DNA of 64,000 nt from Pseudanabaena sp. M53BS1SP1A06MG (GTDB taxonomy: Bacteria > Cyanobacteriota > Cyanobacteriia > Pseudanabaenales > Pseudanabaenaceae): assembly GCA_020404105.1 (NCBI GenBank), contig JADBWH010000090.1, forward strand, positions 1 to 64,000, given 5' to 3'. The notes under the pieces were generated by a model. The model was not told where the DNA came from, did not search any database, and saw only the letters and a program-made list of their open reading frames with translations. Positions 1 through 9,276 of this stretch are shown one piece after another; position 1 is the stretch's first letter, and each line of letters begins with the position of its first letter. The translations under genes were made by a program, and so were the position numbers.

Positions 1-273
1 CTCGACCGTCTTCAAAAAAATCAATCGGCTGTTTTAGCTTTTATGTATGATTTTCGTGTTCCTTTTGATAACAATCAGGCGGAACGTGATTTACGTATGA
101 TGAAACTCAAACAGAAAGTATCTGGCACTTTTCGCTCTCTCGAGGGTGCTCAAATGTTCTGTCGCATTCGTGGCTATATTTCGACTCTCAGAAAGCAAGG
201 TGTTAATGTTCTGGAGTCTCTCAAACAAGTGTTTCTTGGAAACCATTTCTTCCCAAATCTCCAGCCTGAGTAG
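1..273 (+). CDS. IS66-family transposase, C-terminal part (cut by window edge)
   Basis: The frame is open from the first base, so the N-terminus lies outside the window. The visible ~90 residues match the C-terminal end of IS66-type DDE transposases: the [20 protein letters not shown] block, with the glutamate of AERDLR as the likely third catalytic acid, followed by SGTFRS and the [15 protein letters not shown] helix. The reading frame ends normally at 271-273. Only the 3' end is visible, so whether the element is complete or active cannot be judged. A palindromic repeat begins 27 bases downstream. Confidence 0.85.
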   Translation, partial: LDRLQKNQSAVLAFMYDFRVPFDNNQAERDLRMMKLKQKVSGTFRSLEGAQMFCRIRGYISTLRKQGVNVLESLKQVFLGNHFFPNLQPE

Positions 274-300
274 TTACTTCTGTAACCAGTTTAAGTTTGA

Positions 301-393
301 TAGGACTTACGCAAACCGAACGAATTTATTTGGCTTGAGGTAGATGTGATGCGGGCTTCGCCCGCACCACATCTACCCAATGCGTAAGTCCTA
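301..393. repeat. Palindromic MITE-like repeat, copy 1
   Basis: The ends are inverted copies: taggacttacgca at 301-313 and tgcgtaagtccta at 381-393. Inside, 339-377 form a second hairpin around a GCGGGCTTCGCCCGC core. A related element lies at 43044-43135. It shares the TAGGACTTAC end, the CCACATCTACCC core and an AACCGAACGAAT-type segment in inverted order. This looks like a non-autonomous dispersed repeat. I cannot name its family. Confidence 0.7.
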
Positions 394-1143
394 TTTGAAT
401 TAAGTAGCTGTGTATGAATCATCTTCAACAACAGAAGCAAGGGTCGCATGCCTAGCGAGCGACCCTTGCTATGGTTTTGGATTTTAATTTTGCCAAGCTA
501 CTTAGCATAGGGAAATTTTTGGAAGTGCATATGTACTTCCAAAAATTTCCCTGTTTTTAGAGTTGTACGAAGTGAAGTAATTCTATCGGGTTAAACTCAC
601 TTGGACGAAGACAGAAAATGATGTTATCGAACGTAAGTTCAAGATAACAAGAATTTGCATGTTTTTGCCTTTTATAGCCTTTTCCATTCTATTGAAGTAC
701 AAAGAATTGTTCGCTAATTCTAAGGATGAAATGCAACACGTAGAGATCTTTGCCTCAATAGAATCACAAGGATAAATTGCAGAACAAAGATGAGAAACAG
801 ATCGGCTAACTACCAGATAATGCAGATACCAATTTAAATTCAGATCTAGGGAATTTAGTAATATTGTAATCGGCTATACAGCGTTTACCAGTCCAGTAAA
901 GTTCAGCCTTGTTTCTCCGCATTTGGCAGAGAAACAAGGCTATGTAACTCGCTTGCTTGAAAAACGCTATACCCATACATTTTTTTGATAGTGGGAGAGA
1001 ATTCTGTGAAAAAGAGAAGCCATCTGAGAGATTGTAACTAGAGACTTTCTTTGCGAATCCATGTCATTCATAGGAGTGTAGATTGAGCGTATAAATCAAT
1101 AGATTAATAGAGATTAGTATCCAAAACTACAAATTCCAAAATC
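394..1143. other. Gene-poor stretch with hairpins
   Basis: I see no convincing gene here. It contains three strong inverted repeats: 436-470 (AGCAAGGGTCGC and its complement), 509-552 (18-base arms followed by GTTTTT) and 906-940 (GCCTTGTTTCTC and its complement). It is probably decayed sequence between the transposase and the ComFB gene. Confidence 0.5.
509..556 (+). terminator. Rho-independent terminator-like hairpin
   Basis: Near-perfect 18-base arms (AGGGAAATTTTTGGAAGT and its complement) with an 8-base loop are followed by GTTTTT. The nearest upstream gene on this strand is the IS66 transposase fragment. The stem could also be part of a dispersed repeat. Confidence 0.6.
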
Positions 1144-1265
1144 GTGAAAGAAGTTAACTGTCAAAAAGTAGAGAATTTAATTAATCAGAAACTAAGCAAA
1201 TCTATTGACTATCGTACCCATTTAGAAGTATTGTTTGCTTTATTAGATTTTGATACATTCCATCC

Positions 1266-2348
1266 TTGATTCAGCGCGGGTATAAAGCGATGCTTGGATA
1301 CGTCAACGTTTTGGAAGAAATTCTAGTCAGAGAAACCTATCGTCAAATTGACGAACTACGACCAGAAATACATTCTAAAATTAGAGTTTCAGAGGTGTTA
1401 TCCTATTCTCTTAACCGTTTACCACCATTGTTTGTTACATCAATGAGTGGATGGGATTACCAGTATGTCTATGCTGTCAATGAGTTAAAACCTCAAATTT
1501 TACAATTAGTACGACAGGGCATAAAAAATGTCTTATCTGGTGATCCTCTTCATGATTTAACGCCATTACCTGAGCATCTATTTACCAATAGTGCTGGTGT
1601 ACTTTATCAGCTAAGCCAAATTTTAGGACGCAAATACTTACGCTGGCGAGATGTTCCCGCCCTAGTTGAAGCAATTGCTATGCAATCTACCTTTTCAAAC
1701 AAAATTTATAATCAAGCGATAACCCAATCAGATGAAGAAACTGTCTTACAGGATGAAAGTTATTTGAGTAAGCATACACAAGCATTACTTTCTAGTACAA
1801 AACGGTTTAGGGAAAAGCGCATAGCAAAGCAAAAAGAACAAGCATCAAAACAGCAATCATATGAAAGTCTTTCTTGGTCAGTTGAAAAGAAATCCAAGGA
1901 TGCCGCAGAAATGGAACATAGAGCGTTACAGTCTTATACTTTGCAAGCACAGTTAGGTCTGGTTAATGTTTTAGATCACATTGTATTGCGTGCTATGGAA
2001 AAAATTATGAAACCAGAGCTATACAATCAAATTAACCGAGCTGAGGTTGCAGCCTATGCCCTAAATCGATTACCTCCAATGTACGCAACTAGCGATCGCG
2101 GATTTAAGCAACTAAGGCAAAAAGTAGTAAATGAATTTTCCCGCGAATTAGTTGCTGCTGTGCGTACTGGGGCGATGAAGGTTTTACAGGCTTCTCGTGA
2201 GGATGTTGTGCCAATCTACGCCTATCAATTTGATAACGAATATAGACAAGCAATGCAGCTATTAAGAAAATTCTTTAACCGCGAAGATATTTCACTAGAT
2301 AATATCGTATCAATTGTGCAGGATTTACTCTTAACTAAGTGTACCTAA
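1266..2348 (+). CDS. Tandem ComFB-domain protein (putative cyclic dinucleotide receptor)
   Basis: Two homologous blocks are visible. Residues ~10-90 (NVLEEILVRE, SYSLNRLPPLFVTSMSGW) and ~233-312 (NVLDHIVLRAMEK, AYALNRLPPMYATSDRGF) both carry the ComFB signature 'alNRLPPlyaTS.rGw'. Each is followed by a similar helical tail (~105-140 and ~323-355). A lysine/glutamine-rich linker at ~175-225 joins them. Cyanobacterial ComFB proteins bind c-di-GMP/c-di-AMP and act in motility and competence; that role is taken from the family. Most members have one domain, so the duplication is notable. The TTG at 1266 overlaps the TGA of a 41-codon upstream frame, and ATG 1290 is an alternative start. No operon partner is evident. 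Confidence 0.8.
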   Translation: MIQRGYKAMLGYVNVLEEILVRETYRQIDELRPEIHSKIRVSEVLSYSLNRLPPLFVTSMSGWDYQYVYAVNELKPQILQLVRQGIKNVLSGDPLHDLTPLPEHLFTNSAGVLYQLSQILGRKYLRWRDVPALVEAIAMQSTFSNKIYNQAITQSDEETVLQDESYLSKHTQALLSSTKRFREKRIAKQKEQASKQQSYESLSWSVEKKSKDAAEMEHRALQSYTLQAQLGLVNVLDHIVLRAMEKIMKPELYNQINRAEVAAYALNRLPPMYATSDRGFKQLRQKVVNEFSRELVAAVRTGAMKVLQASREDVVPIYAYQFDNEYRQAMQLLRKFFNREDISLDNIVSIVQDLLLTKCT

Positions 2349-2747
2349 ATTCTAGAAATTGCCTCTTAGCTGTAATACCTAAAATTTAGTCATTTTTCTT
2401 TGTTATAGCAATCTTAAACCAGTTGTAGAAATCATTGACTTTGACTTCGTTCAGCTATAGTTTATAGATGACTGAGCGAAGTCGGAGCAGCTTACATCCT
2501 ATCCTATATAGATACATCCCATTGATGCTATTTGTAGTAAATAAATACTTTGAAAGTGGAACTTTGCGCCACTTTCAAAGTATTTATTAGTTTTAAGTAA
2601 GTGCAAAGCGCAGTAATGTGTTTTCATCCTTTCGATGTCGCAGTTTGTGACTTGCTTTGCATGACGTAAACTACAAAACTTGGTAGGAATTTCTTGGCGC
2701 TCTTCCCAAGTTTTACGTTTGTTGAATTGAGAATATTTTTATAGAGA
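2349..2747. other. Intergenic stretch with inverted repeats
   Basis: There is no gene-like frame. It contains an inverted repeat GACTTCGTTCAG / CTGAGCGAAGTC (2443-2454, 2472-2483) and a strong hairpin at 2540-2588, listed separately. Confidence 0.5.
2540..2588. terminator. Bidirectional terminator-like hairpin between ComFB gene and yidD
   Basis: Twenty-base arms (AATAAATACTTTGAAAGTGG and its complement) surround a 9-base loop. The hairpin sits between two genes that converge on it, so it could end transcription on both strands. Confidence 0.65.
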
Positions 2748-2978
2748 TTAATCTTTGGTTTGGAGTAATTCAGGTACTGGATCATAACCACCCATATTCC
2801 AAGGATGACAACTACAAATTCTCTTTACAGCTAGCCTACCGCCTTTAATTAAGCCAAAGCGATCAATTGCAGTTAAGGTATATTGCGAACATGTTGGCTG
2901 AAATCGACACCTCGGTGGAAACAAAGGCGAAATAAATAATCGATAAAACTGAATCAATAAAATGATAAGTTTTTTCAT
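2748..2978 (-). CDS. yidD: Membrane protein insertion efficiency factor YidD
   Basis: This 76-residue protein has the YidD/DUF37 pattern: an N-terminal amphipathic helix ([14 protein letters not shown]), then [20 protein letters not shown] with the paired cysteines, and [16 protein letters not shown] near the C-terminus. YidD sits at the inner face of the membrane and assists YidC-dependent insertion. In many bacteria it lies beside rnpA and yidC; here it stands alone, as is common in cyanobacteria. Length is normal for the family and the ATG start is clear. Confidence 0.95.
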   Translation of the reverse strand: MKKLIILLIQFYRLFISPLFPPRCRFQPTCSQYTLTAIDRFGLIKGGRLAVKRICSCHPWNMGGYDPVPELLQTKD

Positions 2979-3052
2979 GCTTTTTTTAACGAATTTTTGC
3001 TTGCTGCGGTAGTCTATTGATCAAGCTGTCGTCAAATAATACCAATCTGCTG

Positions 3053-3907
3053 ATGTCATCATCTAAAACTGTCACGATCGCTGTTATTCAAGCATCTTTG
3101 AATGCAGATATCGCCACCAATGTTGCGAAAATTTCTGATTTGGTAAGCAAAGCTGCCTATCAAGGCGCACAAATAATTTTGCCACCTGAATTATTTGAAG
3201 GTTCTTATTTTTGTCGCGAGGAGCGCGATCTCTTTTTTAGTTGGGCTCAACCTGTAGAAAATCATCCGACGATTGCCCATTTCCAAAAACTAGCTCAGGA
3301 ACTTAATGTCGTCATTCCTGTGTCATTTTTTGAGCGATCAGGACAAGTGTACTACAACAGTTTGGCGATGATAAATGCCAATGGAGCATTGCTAGGCATT
3401 TATCGCAAAAGTCATATTCCCGATGGTCCAGGGTACGAAGAAAAGTTTTATTTCCGTAATGGGGATACAGGCTTTAGGGTCTGGAATACGACCTTTGGTA
3501 AAATTGGTGTGGGGATCTGCTGGGATCAATGGTTTCCCGAATGTGCCAGAGCTATGGTACTCATGGGAGCAGAAATTTTGCTATATCCCACTGCGATTGG
3601 TTCAGAGCCAGAGGAACCTAATCTTAATACTAAAGATCCTTGGCAACGCGCCATGATCGGTCATGCCGTTAGTAATGTTATTCCTGTAGCTGCTGCAAAT
3701 CGGATTGGGCTAGAGGGCAATCAAACTTTTTATGGTCATTCCTTTATTGCTAATCACCGTGGTGATAAGGTTGCCGAACTAAATGATACCGAAGAGGGTG
3801 TAATTCTAGCTGAATTTGATCTTGCTCGAGTAAAACTGAATCGTGCTTCCTTTGGTTTCTTTCGCGATCGCCGACCTGACTTATATCAAGTCTTACTATC
3901 ACCATAA
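3053..3907 (+). CDS. aguB: N-carbamoylputrescine amidase (nitrilase superfamily)
   Basis: This nitrilase-fold hydrolase has the Glu-Lys-Cys triad visible at E46 (PPELFE), K119 (YRKSHIPD) and C156 (GICWDQWFPE), counting from ATG 3053. The blocks PDGPGYEEKFYF, CWDQWFPE and the length of about 284 residues match AguB, which converts N-carbamoylputrescine to putrescine, CO2 and ammonia in the arginine decarboxylase/agmatine deiminase route. Agmatine deiminase is not in the window. The frame extends back to TTG 3017, but ATG 3053 gives the usual N-terminus (TVTIAVIQAS). It is divergent from yidD. Confidence 0.9.
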   Translation: MSSSKTVTIAVIQASLNADIATNVAKISDLVSKAAYQGAQIILPPELFEGSYFCREERDLFFSWAQPVENHPTIAHFQKLAQELNVVIPVSFFERSGQVYYNSLAMINANGALLGIYRKSHIPDGPGYEEKFYFRNGDTGFRVWNTTFGKIGVGICWDQWFPECARAMVLMGAEILLYPTAIGSEPEEPNLNTKDPWQRAMIGHAVSNVIPVAAANRIGLEGNQTFYGHSFIANHRGDKVAELNDTEEGVILAEFDLARVKLNRASFGFFRDRRPDLYQVLLSP

Positions 3908-3933
3908 AAGCGAAAGTCTTTGGTAAGTAAAGA

Positions 3934-4716
3934 TCATCGCGATACCCAAGACCACAGGCGCTTTGGTACGTTAGACCTTTTCAGATCTGATCTTCTTTGC
4001 GATCGCATTGGCATTGGTTCAATTACAGTTGTAATTTCTGCCAATGGATTTGATCTTAATTCATTGGTAAAGGTATTACATTGGTAAACCATTGCCGAGT
4101 CAAGATCCAATGCTGATAGCCAACCACTTTTTGGATGATAAGCTCCAGTATCTATATCCAACCATCCTTTACCTAAAACTAAGTTTCCAGGTTTTACCCC
4201 TGGAAAAACAAAGGTAATCGTATGTCCTGTAATAATGATTTTGTTATCAAAAAAAGGCTCAGTAGAACTGTGAAATTCCTCACGAATCCAACAAAACTCA
4301 GCAGCACCTTGTAACTCAAGAGGAATATTAGGATTAAGCCCCGCATGGACTAACCAAGAATCACCTAGATCTAGATAAAGTGGCAATTGCTGCATCCACT
4401 TTAAATGCTCTAAGGGTAAGCCTTCCTTGCCATAGCTTTCCAATGTATTTGTTCCCCCATTAAGCAACCAACCTTTCCAAATCAGTGAACCTTCTCTACT
4501 CTCAAAGGCATCAAGACACATTTGTTCATGGTTCCCCCTGAGAGAAATGTGACCATTTTCCATTACCCAACGCACAACATCAGCACTACGATCACCACGA
4601 TCAATTAAGTCGCCAAGAAAAAATAATTTATCGCTTGTTCTGTACTTAATAAAGTCTAAAAGCTTCATTAAGCCATCGAATTGACCATGAATATCGCCAA
4701 ATACAAATCGAGTCAA
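3934..4716 (-). CDS. PPP-family metallophosphatase (Ser/Thr phosphatase or Ap4A hydrolase type)
   Basis: The metal-binding motifs of PPP phosphatases are in order: GDIHGQ (~7-12), GDLIDRGDRS (~35-44), RGNHEQM (~59-65), a later HAGL (~125) and GHT (~164). They coordinate two metal ions. The family includes bacterial protein phosphatases (PrpA-like) and symmetrical Ap4A hydrolases, and sequence alone does not separate them. The C-terminal ~45 residues are basic and lack the core motifs. The start is TTG 4716, preceded by a GGTGAG ribosome-binding site. It converges with aguB. Confidence 0.85.
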   Translation of the reverse strand: MTRFVFGDIHGQFDGLMKLLDFIKYRTSDKLFFLGDLIDRGDRSADVVRWVMENGHISLRGNHEQMCLDAFESREGSLIWKGWLLNGGTNTLESYGKEGLPLEHLKWMQQLPLYLDLGDSWLVHAGLNPNIPLELQGAAEFCWIREEFHSSTEPFFDNKIIITGHTITFVFPGVKPGNLVLGKGWLDIDTGAYHPKSGWLSALDLDSAMVYQCNTFTNELRSNPLAEITTVIEPMPMRSQRRSDLKRSNVPKRLWSWVSR

Positions 4717-5396
4717 CTTATCTCACCCAGTATCACTAATGATGAAGGTAAAAAAATACAAAAATTAAGGATAGCGATAAACATTCCATAAGGTCTGTTA
4801 GTTTAACAGGTTTTGAGGCTGATATAACTGATGTTACGTGGAACAAATATCACCCTCACCCCCCTGCCCCCTCTCCCATCAAGGGAGAGAGGGAGCTAGA
4901 CTAATTTCTTGTTCCCCTCTCCCTTAATGGGAGAGGGGCTAGGGGTGAGGGTCTTAGAAACTTCCACGTAACATCAGTGATATAACTTTTGCCAAATTAG
5001 TCTTGTATAGCTATAAAACCAGAAGAGAGTTGCGGTGCTTCGCACTGCGAATCTCTTTTGGTTTTTGTTTTTGTCCTAACATGACTGGCTACTGATATAT
5101 CTACGTTGTCTATTTTATGACAAATTTTCTTTGCTTACATTCCATTCACTTAGAGAAAATACCTTCCATTGCTTTGACCTTGGTTTAAACCCAGAAATAT
5201 TTTTGAAAGTGACACGAAGCCATACCTTCAAAAGTATTTCGATACTACTCAAAGCCTTAATGGACTGTACTTGACCATAAAAATTGCCGAAATAATCCGT
5301 ATCATTGGACATTAAGTACTATGTATTGCCAGTTCTTTAGAAATTTCAAGTTATAGAAAACTAGTCTAATCAATTTATAAATCGGTCTAAATTCCT
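4717..5396. other. Gene-free stretch holding a MITE and a second hairpin
   Basis: I see no credible gene. The stretch contains the palindromic element at 4820-4987 (listed separately) and a second inverted repeat at 5016-5064, with arms near AAACCAGAAGAGAG around a GGTGCTTCGCACTGC core. A 65-codon frame at 5115-5312 on the minus strand has no recognisable feature. Confidence 0.5.
4820..4987. mobile_element. MITE-like palindromic insertion with flanking direct repeat
   Basis: The terminal inverted repeats CTGATGTTACGTGGA (4828-4842) and TCCACGTAACATCAG (4963-4977) are perfect. The interior is itself largely palindromic: CACCCTCACCCC with CCCTCTCCC on one arm, GGGAGAGGGG with GGGGTGAGGG on the other. 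The sequence TGATATAACT occurs on both sides (4820-4829 and 4978-4987), consistent with a ~9-10 bp target duplication. No coding frame lies inside, so mobilisation would need a transposase in trans. Confidence 0.75.
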
Positions 5397-6302
5397 ATGT
5401 TCAATGGATTTATAAGTATCAACAAACCGCCTATAATTACAGCCCATGACTGTGTGAGTAATTTACGAAAGCTGCTCAAACAGAAAAAAATTGGTCATGG
5501 AGGTACGCTCGATCCCATGGCTACAGGAGTTTTACCGATCGCAGTTGGCAATGCGACTAGGCTTTTACGGTTTCTACCTGGAGGGAAAGCTTATAACGCC
5601 AAAATTCGCTTTGGAATTGTGACTAATACTGATGACATTACGGGTGAGATACTTAGCGATCGCCCTTGTCCAAATTTAACTCTTACTGAAGTTGTGAAAT
5701 ATCTAACTCTTTTTCAAGGCAAAATTACGCAGCGCCCACCTGCTTTTAGCGCGATTCAGGTTAATGGGAAGCGCCTGTATGAACTCGCCCGAAGAGGTGA
5801 AATTAATGAATCAGATATTCCCATGCGTGAGGTGGAAATTACAGAAATTAAGGTGTTAGGCTGGACTGAGGGACTCTATCCAGAATTAGATGTGGCGATC
5901 GCCTGTGGCTCAGGGACTTACATTCGTTCCATTGCGAGAGATTTAGGAGAGAAGCTTGGTTACGGGGCTACTTTATCCTCACTAAGGCGCACTTACAGTA
6001 ACGGGTTTGATTTGGATGCGAGTTTGTCTTTTGAACAAGTTGCTGAACTTATGCGATCGCAAAGTCTCAAAGTTCTCGCCCCCGATCATGGTTTGCATTT
6101 TTTACCCGAAGTTTTGCTCGATGTCGATCAGACAAAACGTTGGTGCATGGGACAGTCGATAACTATCTCTGATGATTTTGCAACCTTATATGAAAATAAT
6201 ATCTATGTACGAACCTGTGACTATGAACAAAAATTTTTAGGTGTTAGCGAAGTTATTGAAACTGGGATACAACCAATTGTCGTTTTATGTCCTATAAATT
6301 AG
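5397..6302 (+). CDS. truB: tRNA pseudouridine(55) synthase TruB
   Basis: The N-terminus carries the TruB core: FISINKPP, KKIGHGGTLDPMATGVLP with the catalytic aspartate D39, then ITQRPPAFSAIQVNGKRLYELAR and the AIACGSGTYIRSIARDLG block (~165-180). TruB isomerises U55 to pseudouridine in the T-loop of tRNAs. The 301-residue length and ATG start fit the family. The gene stands alone, with about 200 bases before the next gene. Confidence 0.96.
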   Translation: MFNGFISINKPPIITAHDCVSNLRKLLKQKKIGHGGTLDPMATGVLPIAVGNATRLLRFLPGGKAYNAKIRFGIVTNTDDITGEILSDRPCPNLTLTEVVKYLTLFQGKITQRPPAFSAIQVNGKRLYELARRGEINESDIPMREVEITEIKVLGWTEGLYPELDVAIACGSGTYIRSIARDLGEKLGYGATLSSLRRTYSNGFDLDASLSFEQVAELMRSQSLKVLAPDHGLHFLPEVLLDVDQTKRWCMGQSITISDDFATLYENNIYVRTCDYEQKFLGVSEVIETGIQPIVVLCPIN

Positions 6303-6500
6303 ATATATGGTACAGATATAGGGTATTTCGTGCTCTATATCTATTATCAAGAAAAGTGATTAAAAATTTATCTGCATTTATAATAATTTTTGTGTTTTTT
6401 ATAAGTTAGTGAGCTAACTTATAGTTCTTTTCAGTTTATGGTGATTTCCCTCATTTAGCATACTAACTAATTACTTAGATTTATAATTTTGGAGAGCTTA

Positions 6501-6989
6501 ATGGAAGAAAAAATATATCCATACAAACAAAAAGTATGGGTAGGATTGTTTAGTACTTTATTCTGTGGAAGTATTGCCTACTTTCTTTTACAAATGGGAA
6601 TTACCAATAATCGAGGATTAATTATAAATGGCGCTAGGTTAACATCTCAAGAAGCTACTACATTATATTGGTTACTATCATTAATCTCTGCTATTGCTTT
6701 AGTCTATTCTTTACTGGGCTTTATCTCTTCTTTCTCAGATCGTTTTATCATTCTGTCACAAGATAGTCTAAGTTTTCCAAAGAGTATATTGAGCAAAAAT
6801 GTAGTAAAGATACCATATAGGTCAATAAAACAGTTGCAATTAGAGCAGGTTCAGGGAAATCGATTTCTTCATGTGCATCATACAAAAGGAAAGATTTCGA
6901 TTCCTGAGCATATGTTGCCTAATAAAACAGCATTTGAAGATCTGTGTTATACATTATCTTCTATAGTAGATTTTAACCTCATATTATAA
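6501..6989 (+). CDS. Small membrane protein with PH-like C-terminal domain, unknown function
   Basis: The protein is about 162 residues. Two hydrophobic segments (~residues 12-32 and ~55-80) are followed by a soluble part with the pattern of a bacterial PH-like domain: RFIILSQDSLSFPKS, VVKIPYRSIKQLQLEQ, FLHVHHTKGKISIP. I do not recognise a named family. The frame reaches TTG 6489, but ATG 6501 is preceded by GGAGAGC at the right distance and is preferred. A strong bidirectional hairpin follows at 7044-7079. Confidence 0.65.
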   Translation: MEEKIYPYKQKVWVGLFSTLFCGSIAYFLLQMGITNNRGLIINGARLTSQEATTLYWLLSLISAIALVYSLLGFISSFSDRFIILSQDSLSFPKSILSKNVVKIPYRSIKQLQLEQVQGNRFLHVHHTKGKISIPEHMLPNKTAFEDLCYTLSSIVDFNLIL

Positions 6990-7043
6990 TCACAATCATT
7001 TCTTTTTAGTTTAACAAAGGAAATACAAAATATTAAACAAAGA

Positions 7044-7079
7044 AAAAGGAGGTAATTACTTAAGTAATTACCTCCTTTT
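7044..7079. terminator. Bidirectional terminator between membrane protein gene and htpG
   Basis: A perfect palindrome has 18-base arms (AAAAGGAGGTAATTACTT and its complement), A-rich on one side and T-rich on the other. It lies between two convergent genes and would read as a U-tailed hairpin in both directions. Confidence 0.85.
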
Positions 7080-7090
7080 GTTGTAAAGTC

Positions 7091-8986
7091 CTAAATCTTG
7101 CTAGTCAACGTAGTTAGCAACTGATTAGAACGCTGCAAGAAGCCCTTCATGCTGTCAGCATCAAAGCTCTTTTGCGCCATCAAGGCTAAGTCATAGACAT
7201 GATTACAAATCAAATTCGCGAGATTTGCCGATTCTGATTTACCATCAACAAGAATTTGACTGGCATCTAAACTGATCAACTTTTCCATCAAAGGATGAGA
7301 AGTATTTACCAACAAGATATGGTCTTCTGGGAAGCTAACTGAACCCTGTTGCAGTACAGCAGTCATCTCCTGCATCCGACGGGCAAATTCAGGCAAGAGA
7401 ATAATCGCAGGTGGTGCTGAAGCCGCATCCTCAGCCTTGATTGCCTCAGTACGAATTGTGAGTTTGGGCTTATTCAGAGCCGCACGGAAAATATCTTGGA
7501 GATGATCGCTCTTAGTTTTGTTGGTCTTAGGATCGACGATTTCCGTTTTTGATTCCTTATCAACGAGGCGATCATCGATTTCTGCATCCACACGCGCAAA
7601 CTTAATATCCTTAAATTCGCGTTCAAGGAAGTTGATGAAGTGACTATCGATAAAGGAATCAAAGGTCAGTACTTCAATACCTTGATTTTTATGCAGTTCT
7701 ACATAAGTGCCTTGAGCAACAGGATCGGAAGTATAGAACACTTGATTTTCATGTTCGGCTCTATTGCGTTCTAGATACTCTTGGAGAGTTGTGTAGTTGC
7801 CACTTTCACTCTTGACTTTCTCATCTTCGCTAGTGGTGGGATACACCAAGATTTCCTTGACCTGTTGGTAGAACTTGTCACTATTCATCGAGCCAAACTT
7901 CATGAAGATGCTGATATCTTGCCAACATTTCAAGAACTCTTCGCGAGAGTCACTATATAGAGAAGTCAAGCGATCGCCTACTTTCTTAGCAATAAAGTCT
8001 TGAATCTTGCGAACCTTGGGATCACCTTGCAAGAAACTACGCGATACATTCAAAGGAATATCGGTACTATCGATCGCCCCACGTAAAGGCATCAAGAACT
8101 TAGGAATTACATCATCGCAGTTATCGCTGACAAAAACGTGGTTGCAAAATAGTTTGATTTGTCCACGATTGGGGTCTATATCCGCCTTCATCTTGGGGAA
8201 ATAGAGAATACCCTTAATTACAAAGGGATAATCCGTATTCAAATGAATCCAGAATAGAGGATCATCTTGGTAAGGATAGAGATAACGATAGAATTCTAGA
8301 TATTCTTCATTGGTAACTGATTTGGGTGATTTGTCCCACAAAGCAGTTTGTTTATTGATCACTTCATCATTGAGATTGATCGGTACGGGCATGAAGTCGC
8401 AATAGTTGCGAATCATCCGCTTAATTTCAAATTCATTTAAATACTCTTCCGCATCTTCTTGCAAAGTCAGCGTGATCGTTGTACCAACATTGGCGCGATC
8501 GCTACTATCAAGGGTAAAGGTCGTGGAGCCATCGCAAGACCAATGTACAGCCTCAGCCCCTTCTTTGTATGATCTCGTATCGATCTCCACATTGCTCGCC
8601 ACCATAAATGACGAATAGAAACCTAAACCAAAATTACCAATAATTTGTTGATCCCCAGCACCACTATTAGCGTATTTGGTGGCAAATTCTTGAGCACTAG
8701 AAAAAGCAACTTGGTTGATATATTTCTTAACCTCATCTGCCGTCATGCCAATGCCTGTATCAGCGATCGCGATCGTCTTTTTGTCTTTATCAATTGTGAC
8801 AACAATTTCAGGATCAGCAGAATGCGTAGTCTCGCCCGCATAGGACACCATCTTGAGTTTGCTAATTGCATCAACTGCATTAGAAATCAACTCCCGCAAG
8901 AAGATATCACGTTCTGAATATAAAGCCTTCTTGATAATGGGAAAGATATTCTCGGTATGAATGCTGATCGTTCCCTGCTCGTGCAT
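7091..8986 (-). CDS. htpG: Hsp90-family chaperone HtpG
   Basis: The GHKL ATP-binding motifs of Hsp90 are clear: RELISNAVDAISKL (the catalytic glutamate and asparagine), DTGIGMTADEV, GNFGLGFYSSF, then middle-domain signatures SDNCDDVIPKFL and IPLNVSRSFLQGD with the ATP-contacting arginine. At about 631 residues it has the normal HtpG length and a dimerisation domain. HtpG acts as an ATP-driven cytoplasmic chaperone, in cyanobacteria linked to heat and phycobilisome-protein protection. The frame opens at TTG 8995, only two bases after AGGAG. ATG 8986 (HEQGTISIHTENIFP) matches the usual cyanobacterial N-terminus. Confidence 0.97.
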   Translation of the reverse strand: MHEQGTISIHTENIFPIIKKALYSERDIFLRELISNAVDAISKLKMVSYAGETTHSADPEIVVTIDKDKKTIAIADTGIGMTADEVKKYINQVAFSSAQEFATKYANSGAGDQQIIGNFGLGFYSSFMVASNVEIDTRSYKEGAEAVHWSCDGSTTFTLDSSDRANVGTTITLTLQEDAEEYLNEFEIKRMIRNYCDFMPVPINLNDEVINKQTALWDKSPKSVTNEEYLEFYRYLYPYQDDPLFWIHLNTDYPFVIKGILYFPKMKADIDPNRGQIKLFCNHVFVSDNCDDVIPKFLMPLRGAIDSTDIPLNVSRSFLQGDPKVRKIQDFIAKKVGDRLTSLYSDSREEFLKCWQDISIFMKFGSMNSDKFYQQVKEILVYPTTSEDEKVKSESGNYTTLQEYLERNRAEHENQVFYTSDPVAQGTYVELHKNQGIEVLTFDSFIDSHFINFLEREFKDIKFARVDAEIDDRLVDKESKTEIVDPKTNKTKSDHLQDIFRAALNKPKLTIRTEAIKAEDAASAPPAIILLPEFARRMQEMTAVLQQGSVSFPEDHILLVNTSHPLMEKLISLDASQILVDGKSESANLANLICNHVYDLALMAQKSFDADSMKGFLQRSNQLLTTLTSKI

Positions 8987-9276
8987 ATCTTGCAAAGCTC
9001 CTGAATATTACTAAATGTTACTAAGTATTAACTAAACCTGATGATTCTGATTATATCGAATCCAACGTCCAGCCAATCTCAAGATGTTGTCGCGTTCACC
9101 GTACCTATGAACATCTAAGAAAGGCGAAGTACCTTTTATTTAGATGTTTATTATTTTTTTAGAAGGGCATTATGTGAAGCTTTGCAAAGCAAATCTATAC
9201 ATTTTTAGAACTCTTATTGAAAAACCTAACTCCCTCATCTATTGTGATATCAATATTTTTAGTTAAACGTATAGAT

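Noticed and set aside
5115-5312. 65-codon minus-strand frame between the MITE and truB
   Set aside because: No recognisable pattern and no clear ribosome-binding site; it spans an inverted-repeat-like segment. I treat it as noise.
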